Position numbers and translations under genes: made by a program
In this document: positions 57,746 to 64,000 of the stretch, in pieces
Layout of the letters: each line of letters begins with the position of its first letter
How positions within the stretch are numbered: position 1 is the first letter of the stretch
The notes under the pieces: generated by a model
What the model saw: only the letters and a program-made list of their open reading frames with translations
What the model was told of the DNA's origin: nothing
Databases searched by the model: none
Assembly: GCA_025093985.1 (NCBI GenBank)
Contig: JACAAK010000020.1
Span: 167,798 to 231,797, forward strand
DNA from: Calvatia gigantea
Taxonomy: Eukaryota; Basidiomycota; Agaricomycetes; Agaricales; Lycoperdaceae
Direction of reading: 5' to 3'
Length of the DNA stretch: 64,000 bases

Positions 57746-57928
57746 GCTGAACTTGTGGTGGATTTCCATACAGCTTATCCTGCTAAGCCTGGTCTCTTGC
57801 ATTCTTTGTAATACTCAATGGACTTATTTTCACCCTTATTCACAGATAGACTCTTATTGGACAATTCAAAAAATTAAACACTAAAAAAATTACAAGAAGT
57901 GAGGGCAGCTGCATTCACCTACACATCC

Positions 57929-59057
57929 TCAATCCTCATGCCTTCCCTCTTCCACATCATCCTCCTTTTCTCTACTTTCCTCCTTATTTTCTTCACTCTC
58001 TTTCTCACCACTACTACTGTTTCCCTTCTCTTCCTCATCCAAGTCCATCTGCTCACCCCTTTTTCACACCAGTCATGATGGCCCCTTACCCCAGTCTTCT
58101 ATGTTAATGTCACCCACCTCATTCACATGCCTCCAGATATCTGCACCAGGCAGATGTTCTGCAATCTGCCCTGGACATTCAGCCCTTTCTGTATGCAGAG
58201 AATACCATTGACTCACCACCAGGCCAAGGGCACAGAACTCCTCTCCATTTGCAATGGTCTCCCTCAAGATTGTGGCTGAGTTGCAGATATCATGTTCTTG
58301 GTATCAGGACTCATTCACCATCCACACATTCTGTTGACACAATAAAACAATAATTTCATTGAAGCAGAGAGTGTTTTCTTCAATTGTGGTTGCAAATCAG
58401 TTGAGATGTCATGTGAGGATGTTGGGATTTGAGACCTTGGTGCTCCCACCTGGCAGCTCACACTTTTGCTTGCCCTTGACACAAGTTGTGTATTTGGTGG
58501 TAACTCGGCTAAGGACTTCTCAGTTTAATGATTAACAGGAAGAGGCCACACTTACTTGGAGTGGGTTTGTCCAGGTTGACACCTTATACCCATGTTGATG
58601 CAGTACTTGCAGGGGTTGTCCCCACCCATGGGAACACACATCTGCAACTGAACCTCCTTCTCTTCCTCCTCACCTAATGATTCCAGTGCATCATTCTCTT
58701 TGTCTGAATCCTTTACCCTTGGCTTTTCCTCAATTGGCTGGAACCCACTACTAGTTCCTCCCAGGCCTTCCCCTTCCTACATCAACATTCCTCTGTGTTC
58801 TCCTCCTCTTTTTTCTCCCTTTTCTTATGTGCCACCTCCTCAAGCTGCTTCTTCTGCTTGTTGCATTTCTTTGCCTCCTCTCATTTCCTCTCCTCTTCTT
58901 TGTACTTCTCCCTATCTACTCTCTGTTTGGCTTCAGTGGTGGCAAGGTCCACAATCAACCTGCACTTGTCTTCTTCCTCCTGTTCATGCTGGAGCCTGGT
59001 GCATTCATGTTTCTCCTTGAGCTTGGCTTGTAGTTGAGCAGCAGTCTTAGGAGGCAT
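57929..59057 (-). pseudogene. Antisense zinc-cluster gene, family C copy 2
   Basis: The ATG at 59057 starts MPPKTAAQLQAKLKEKHEC with a Glu/Lys-rich coiled coil. The first triplet reads CKYCINMGIRC (about 58605-58573), then the GTAAGT donor (near 58556) and the same intron. The second triplet is poorly kept. The middle has ILRETIANGEEF-like residues (MRETIANGEEFCALGLV at 58267) and the uninterrupted Helitron target. Stop at 57929-57931. Stops and frame changes make it non-functional. Confidence 0.78.
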
Positions 59058-59194
59058 GGTGATAATAGGAAGTCAGGAGGCAAGTAAAGAAAAACTTTTT
59101 CAAAGTGTGGGTCTTATACCTGCATCAAATTTTTCAACTCTGCTTCCCACAATACATTTATGGCCTCAAGGGCTTGGCCCTAAGGGGGAAATAC

Positions 59195-59824
59195 TGTCAT
59201 AACCTGTATGCACACTCACCCACTTCACCTGCTCATACCCAAACTATATCCCATTTATATTTTATTTACCATTCACTCTCACCCACTCTTCCCCATCTCC
59301 CCCACACTCCATTCTTATTATTGATGTCTGACAGTAATTTCTGATTATCCTCCTTGTACATTTCTCCAGTTGTTATATCTACCCCTGTTTCTATTGCAAT
59401 TCCCTTTTTCCCATTCATGATGTTCCTGTTTTACCTTATTCCTTTTAGTTAGTTGCATGTCTGGTATTTCTATCTAGTGGCTGTACCTAGCCAGCACATG
59501 AAGTCATAGTAGTTTCCTTTTGTAGAACTACTCTCCCTCAAGTATATAAACTGTAGCTACTTTGCTTGTAATCCTCAGTCTGAAATCAACTTAGCGACAT
59601 ACTACTTCTGTTCTACCTCTACCTCTGTCTCTGTCCTTGCCTCTATCTCTGCCCTTGTCCCTTGTTCTGAAGTTAGGACCACTTGTTGGCAGGAGGGCAC
59701 AACACATACGTTGAAGCTACAGTCCTCCTAAGTTTGCCCACTTCACCCACCTTTGTCCACATTTGCACATAATCCTCAGGCATCTAGACTTTGGTCATCT
59801 CACCTGCATGACCCATGCTTAACA
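59195..59824 (+). repeat. Family C LTR C4 (3' LTR of copy 2)
   Basis: 630 bp, TGTCATAACC...TGCTTAACA, preceded by TAAGGGGGAAATAC. Slightly longer than C1 to C3, with small indels. Confidence 0.92.
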
Positions 59825-60225
59825 CTTAACCTGTATTGCTACCACCTGTCTTGTTTGCTGAAAATATGATTTCTTGGTGTGCTTGCCTAATCAGCATCTT
59901 GCAGCTGGAATGTGAGAGGAGTAATACTACAGAATACTATTTTCCATGATCATATTGGTTCCCAGAAACCACTGGTAAGTTATATTTAGGTCATGTATAA
60001 CTATGAGTGTTCTTTTGTATTTTATCCAGACCAGAAGGCCTTTATATTTTGTTTCTTTAAACTATATGTTTCTATACTAAGCCTGAAATGAATTTCACCT
60101 ACCATAGAGTCAGTAACCTGAGTATATACATACTATAATCATTTGTAAACACTATTGGGTAATTTCTCTGTACTATAAGCCTTCCCAACCTACCATACCC
60201 AAACTATGGTTGTTAAGTCTGCTGA
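59825..60225 (+). other. 400-bp spacer without recognisable feature
   Basis: AT-rich, no open frame of note, no LTR. It ends GCTGA before LTR A8. Could be old host DNA or unrecognised repeat. Confidence 0.5.
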
Positions 60226-60532
60226 TGTTGTGAACTTTCACTGATCATTTCGCTCTCTCTATATTCATCTACATTCCTACCTCCTGTACATCTGTTTCAC
60301 CTATTCCTGCCTGCACAATCTCCAAACCCTGACTCATGATTACTATGCCATAGACATCGGATGTTTCATGTAGTTACCTCCATCCATTCAACTGGATAGT
60401 CCTCCTGTATTTAAGCATACATACACCCTCCTGTATTCGGTATGCTTAACCACCTAGTTTCTCTCCCCTTACTTGCCCTCAAGTCTTAGCCTAAGTTGCA
60501 ACCTGAGGTTTACTCAGACTAAGGTCGTAACA
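60226..60532 (+). repeat. Family A LTR A8 (5' LTR of copy 5)
   Basis: 307 bp, TGTTGTGAAC...TCGTAACA. Holds TTAAGCATAC (60411-60420) and GTATGCTTAA (60440-60449) as a perfect 10-bp inverted repeat between the TATA-like box and the RNA start. Confidence 0.95.
60408..60452 (+). promoter_or_regulatory. LTR promoter A: TATTTAAG box and predicted RNA start
   Basis: TATTTAAG (60408-60415) precedes ATGCTTAACCA (60442-60452) by 34 nt start to start. The latter is the exact complement of the primer site at 60535-60545, so it should be the RNA 5' end. Inferred from pairing and spacing. Confidence 0.75.
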
Positions 60533-60534
60533 TT

Positions 60535-60545
60535 TGGTTAAGCAT
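60535..60545 (+). promoter_or_regulatory. Self-priming primer-binding site, family A copy 5
   Basis: TGGTTAAGCAT, 2 nt after the LTR, fully complementary over 11 nt to ATGCTTAACCA in the LTR. Confidence 0.82.
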
Positions 60546-60611
60546 CCCCACCTCACCTTGCAAGGAGTAGGCTGAAATAGGCCTGAACAGAAACAGCCCA
60601 GGAGCTAGTAT

Positions 60612-61727
60612 ATGAGCTCGAACCCGGACGAATACAGAGAACCAAACCTCGAAGTCACTGACGACGAATCAGAAACATCAGACGAAGAAGAAACAGGGAA
60701 CCCTGAAGTACCTGAAGAAACACACGATGAACCCGGAGTAAACCCAGCAGAAGAAGAAGTGTTATCAGAACTTCTAAATGAACTCAACCTAGCAGAGGAA
60801 GAGATAGTACACCAGGAGAAATCAGACAAATCAAGTTCAGATGAAACAGAATCAGAAACTGACTCCAACATGACTGATAACACAGTAGTACCAGCAGCAA
60901 CACCCAGTGGGAAAGGCCTAGTGCCAGACCCGGGATTTTTTGATGGTACCCACACCAAGTTCGATGATTGGTGGAGAGCGATGACGCTCTTCATGAAATT
61001 CAACAAAATAGTTTCAGCAGACGACAAAGCCATAGCAGTTTTAGCCAGACTGTGGGAGGGAACCGCAGGAGCATACACAGCCATGAGAGCACCAGCTATC
61101 CTAGAATCTGAAGATTCAGTGGACTGGAAGGTCTTCTCCGAGGAATTTAGGAGAACCTTCTCAGACGATGCCTCAAACAGCAAGGCCGAATGGCAAATCG
61201 AAAAATTCAAACAAGGAAACCAAAACACCGCCAACTACTTGATTGAATTCGAGGTGCTAAAAAGCAAAGCCAAGACCGACAGCAAACATGCTATGTTTTT
61301 ACTCAGAAAGAATGCTCGACAAGACATCATACACATGATCACAGGCTATCCACCCTCAGCCAGGCCAGACACATATGTAGAATGGAAGGAAGCCATATTG
61401 TCCGTCGGACAAGGATATGAGGCATCCAAATACCGAGGAGATAGGAAGACAAACACCGGCACCACTTACGGAGGAATGGGTGAACCCATGGAAATAGGAA
61501 GCAGACGTCATGTCTTCAATGACAAAGGAGAACCCAAATGCTACAACTGTGGCATTTTTGGCCACATCGCCAAAGATTGCAAGAAGCCCAGGGGGTTAAC
61601 ATGCTACAACTGTGGGAAAAGGGGACACATAGCCAAAGCCTGCACTGCACCTAAGAAAATCCAAGTCTGGGGAATAGAAGAAACCACCAACAAAGAGGGA
61701 AAGGATTTTTCCGAAGACTCCAAGTAG
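60612..61727 (+). CDS. gag: Family A Gag, intact
   Basis: 371 codons, the only uninterrupted gag in the window. Residues 1-80 are acidic (Glu/Asp/Ser-rich); about 85-270 form the capsid-like region (DDWWRAMTLFMKFNKI, AEWQIEKFKQGNQNTANYLI, MFLLRKNARQDIIHMI); two CCHC zinc knuckles follow at residues 310-323 (CYNCGIFGHIAKDC) and 331-344 (CYNCGKRGHIAKAC). It would build the virus-like particle and bind the RNA. The stop is at 61725-61727. The pol frame in -1 is already open before this stop, around a T5 run (61706-61710), so a -1 frameshift is possible. Copies 2 and 3 confirm the start and the knuckles. Confidence 0.93.
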   Translation: MSSNPDEYREPNLEVTDDESETSDEEETGNPEVPEETHDEPGVNPAEEEVLSELLNELNLAEEEIVHQEKSDKSSSDETESETDSNMTDNTVVPAATPSGKGLVPDPGFFDGTHTKFDDWWRAMTLFMKFNKIVSADDKAIAVLARLWEGTAGAYTAMRAPAILESEDSVDWKVFSEEFRRTFSDDASNSKAEWQIEKFKQGNQNTANYLIEFEVLKSKAKTDSKHAMFLLRKNARQDIIHMITGYPPSARPDTYVEWKEAILSVGQGYEASKYRGDRKTNTGTTYGGMGEPMEIGSRRHVFNDKGEPKCYNCGIFGHIAKDCKKPRGLTCYNCGKRGHIAKACTAPKKIQVWGIEETTNKEGKDFSEDSK

Positions 61728-63708
61728 GCGCTACCTCAAGAGTCAAAAAACTTGTATTTAGGATATCAGACAAATTCTACATGATTCCCCAGAGAAGAAA
61801 GCACGAACTAAATCTAAAAGGAAAAATACAAACGGCAGGAAAGGAGATAACAGTCAACACCATTGTAGACTCAGGGTGCACAACCAGCAGCATTAGCAAA
61901 AAACTGGTAGACGAAGAAGGACTCCCCACCCGAAAATTGGAACGACAAATCATGGTACTAAATGCAGACGGAATGCCCAATCAAGGTGGAAAAGTAACAG
62001 AAACTACGACAATCAACATCGACATCCAGGGACATAAAGAACAGATCAAGGCCTCCACCGTACAACTATAAGACAGAGTGGAGATCTTTCTAGGACATGA
62101 TTGGCTGGTCAAACACAATCCAGAGGTAGACTGGAACAATGGAGAAATCAAGTTCACCTGGTGTCCACCAGACTGCCAATTTCCCCACCAGAACATTACC
62201 ATCACCGAAAAACTGTGAAGCATAATGACCACAGAAGACCTATGGGAAGAAGAGGATGAACCAGATCCAACTAAACTGGAGGACCTGCCAGACTACGTAC
62301 AGCCATTCACACACTTATTCAACAAGACGACATTTGATAAGCTCCCAGAACGAACCGAATGGGACCACGAGATAATCCTAATGGAAGACGCCCCAAAGGA
62401 AATCAGTGCGGGAACATATAACATGATGGTTAAAGAACAGGACGAACTCAAGGCATTCATCAAGGAAAACCTAGAATCAGGAAGAATACGACCATCGAAA
62501 TCCCCTTATGCAGCGCCAACATTCTTCATCCCGAAGAAAGACGGATCAAAAAGGCTGATCCAGGACTATAGACATTTAAACATGGGCCCTGGGAAGAAAT
62601 TAGTATCAACATGATCGGACCACTGCCAGAGTCTAAAGGAAAAGATGCAATACTAGTCATTGTGGATCATTTCACAAAAATGATACGACTCTCAGCAACA
62701 ACCACGGATGCATTGTCTAAAAACATTGCAAAGATATACTGGGATGAAATATGGAAGCTACATGGACTGCCAAGGAAAGTGCTCAGTGACCGAGGACCTC
62801 AATTCGCATCAGAATTCACCAAGGAGCTGTTCAAAGGGCTCGGTATCGAATGAAATCTATCAACCACGTACCACCCACAAACAGATGGCCAAACTGAGTG
62901 CATCAACAGAGAAGTAGAAACCTATATCCACCTATACTGCAACTACGACCAGGACGACTGGGCGGAATGGCTTCCCATTGCAGAGTTTCAGTACAATGAC
63001 AAACAACATGGAGGGACACAGGAAACACTGTTTTTCCTAAATTATGGAAGGAATCCATGGAAAGGAAAAAACGAGCCAATAACAAACAACCCTGTCGCCA
63101 CAGCATTCCTGGAACAACTACAACGTGCCCAAGACAATGCCTCATCAGCACTATGGACATATCAAGAAAAGATGAAACAGCAACACGACCACAGCAGAAT
63201 CCATGCCAACATCTACCAAACAGGAGATAGAGTATGGTTAGAAAACACCAATATCCATACCAATCAATCATCAAAGAAGCTAGGCCAAAAATGGTATGGA
63301 CCTTTCCTTATTAAGGAAAAGATAGGGGAAGCAGCATATCAGCTGAAACTACCGGATGGATGGGCCATCCATGATGTATTCAATGAACAGCTCCTGACAC
63401 CAGTACACCAGGTGGAGTTCCCAAGTCAAAAACAGCCATCAGCACCCAACCCAGTGATCATCAACAATGAAGAAGAATACGAAGTCGACGAGATCCGCGG
63501 ATGACAAAAGCGAGGAAGGGGCTATCAGTTCCTGGTCCACTGGAAGGGATACAGCAATGAAGAAGATACGTGGACAGCAGAGTCCAACCTAGGAAATGCT
63601 AAAGACGCCATAAGAGACTATCTGAAAAGGCATCCAGAGGATACCCATAAAAGAGGGGGCAGAAAACACAAAAAAGCAACAAAACAAACAACCCAGACAA
63701 AGAACTAA
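61728..63708 (+). pseudogene. Family A pol, copy 5, with internal deletion of RT and RNase H
   Basis: Protease TIVDSGCTTSSIS is intact (DSG 61868-61876). TAA at about 62069 and TGA at about 62216 follow. The RT start (FFIPKKDGSKRLIQDYRHLN) runs to about 62583 and then jumps into integrase (GPWEEISINMIGPLP in another frame). About 1.5 kb covering RT, RNase H and the integrase zinc finger is missing compared with copy 2. Integrase has SINMI (first catalytic Asp is Asn), SDRGPQF, DGQTECINREVE, GPFLIKEKIG. Chromodomain at about 63470-63650 (FLVHWKGYSNEEDTW); stop at 63706-63708. Confidence 0.92.
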
Positions 63709-63715
63709 AACAAAC

Positions 63716-64000
63716 ATGCCTGCCTCCCAATCCAACCGCATTGCTATCGACTCCCTCGTCCATCCCACTCCCACCAGAATTTCCTCTCTTCCTTTCCCCG
63801 AATCAGGCAACAGCCGAGCACCCACTCCCCAGGGAACTCGTTTCAATCTCGCTAAAACACCATTCCCTGCACAAGGACTCCTCGAAGCCTTGCTCAAAGA
63901 CGTCAACAAAGCAACCAACAGTGAGATCGAGAACATTACTGCCCAGAACAAATGACTGGTAGTAAACTGACACATTACCCTCACCACCGCATGTATCACC
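63716..64000 (+). pseudogene. Family A ORF3, unknown function, copy 5 (cut by window end)
   Basis: The ATG at 63716 begins MPASQSNRIAIDSLVHPTPT, 8 bp after the pol stop. It is open for 79 codons to a TGA at 63953-63955 where copy 1 has TGG. It contains LLEALLKDVNKATNSEIENI. The continuation lies outside the window. This copy gives the best view of the original N-terminus: no signal peptide, Ser/Pro-rich then helical. Confidence 0.8.

Larger units (their letters stand above)
53570..57811 (+). pseudogene. Family C pol, copy 2, split by two solo LTRs
   Basis: Starts at the protease flap region ([17 protein letters not shown]). RT with FVKKKDGLLCLCIDF and YLDD (54537-54548); RNase H with KTNASDYMLA (catalytic Asp of the usual TDASDY changed to Asn) and TDYKNLEYF; integrase zinc finger CKSCVICMCSK, SMDFIEKLPTSSSYD, then A7, then SDHSSEF, DRQTKQTNQTLKQ, LGPYEII. 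The chromodomain is split by D4 and ends at 57809-57811. Stops at about 54255, 54415, 55252, 55396, 55721, 55807 and 56900 break it. More decayed than copy 1. Confidence 0.9.
53570..59824 (+). mobile_element. Ty3/gypsy family C element, copy 2 (5' truncated)
   Basis: Begins inside protease and ends with LTR C4. It includes pol, a convergent antisense gene and the purine tract. A solo A LTR (56029-56338) and a solo D LTR (57200-57745) are inserted. Gag and the 5' LTR are missing. Confidence 0.92.
60226..64000 (+). mobile_element. Ty3/gypsy family A element, copy 5 (3' end outside window)
   Basis: Complete 5' LTR, primer site, intact gag, pol with a large internal deletion, and the start of ORF3. 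It has the most CpG of the A copies and the fewest stops, so it is the youngest A copy here. Not autonomous because RT and RNase H are deleted. Confidence 0.95.

Overview
This window looks like a transposon graveyard (heterochromatic or otherwise gene-poor DNA) from a filamentous fungus, most likely a basidiomycete (Agaricomycete). The reasons are chromodomain Ty3/gypsy elements with Tf1-type self-priming signals, Ty1/copia relics with half-initiator-tRNA primer sites, 47-nt introns and fungal Zn2Cys6-like cysteine clusters. I found no convincing host gene, tRNA or rRNA. Nearly every coding region belongs to an LTR retrotransposon, and most carry stop codons and frameshifts.

Layout, left to right. 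1-3943: 3' half of a gypsy family A element (+). 3944-7085: copia-2 relic (-). 7086-14806: complete but broken family B element (+). 14807-15910: copia-1 5' end (-). 15911-16458: inverted B LTR. 16459-21638: second family A element (+). 21639-22881: 5' end of a third family A element (+). 22882-32434: AT-rich family D element (-) holding two solo A LTRs. 32435-34753: family C fragment (+). 34754-35687: an inverted D LTR and a scrap of C LTR. 35688-37719: family F fragment (-). 37720-40036: fourth family A element (-). 40037-51172: family C element (-) from LTR to LTR, invaded by a Helitron and a solo C LTR. 51173-53569: unassigned, possibly an old copia. 53570-59824: second large family C copy (+) with solo A and D LTRs. 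59825-60225: nothing recognised. 60226-64000: 5' part of the best-preserved family A element (+).

The gypsy elements follow Gag, protease, reverse transcriptase, RNase H, integrase and chromodomain, plus a family-specific extra gene before the 3' LTR. Family A carries a sense ORF3 of about 330 codons with no recognisable domain. Family D carries a sense ORF3 with two zinc knuckles. Families B and C carry a convergent antisense gene with one intron, encoding a coiled-coil protein with a CX2CX6C-X13-CX2CX6C cluster close to the fungal Gal4-type zinc cluster. In all four families with a visible 5' LTR (A, B, C, D), a primer-binding segment lies exactly 2 nt inside the LTR and is complementary to an LTR segment 33-34 nt after the start of a TATA-like box, as expected for Tf1-like self-priming.

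The most notable observations are the antisense zinc-cluster gene, the four-family self-priming signature, a 2460-bp non-autonomous Helitron whose exact empty site exists in a paralogous copy, a covarying inverted repeat in the family A LTR, CpG-focused transition decay, and chimeric elements with mismatched LTRs or no target duplication. Family letters (A, B, C, D, F) and copy numbers are labels made for this report.
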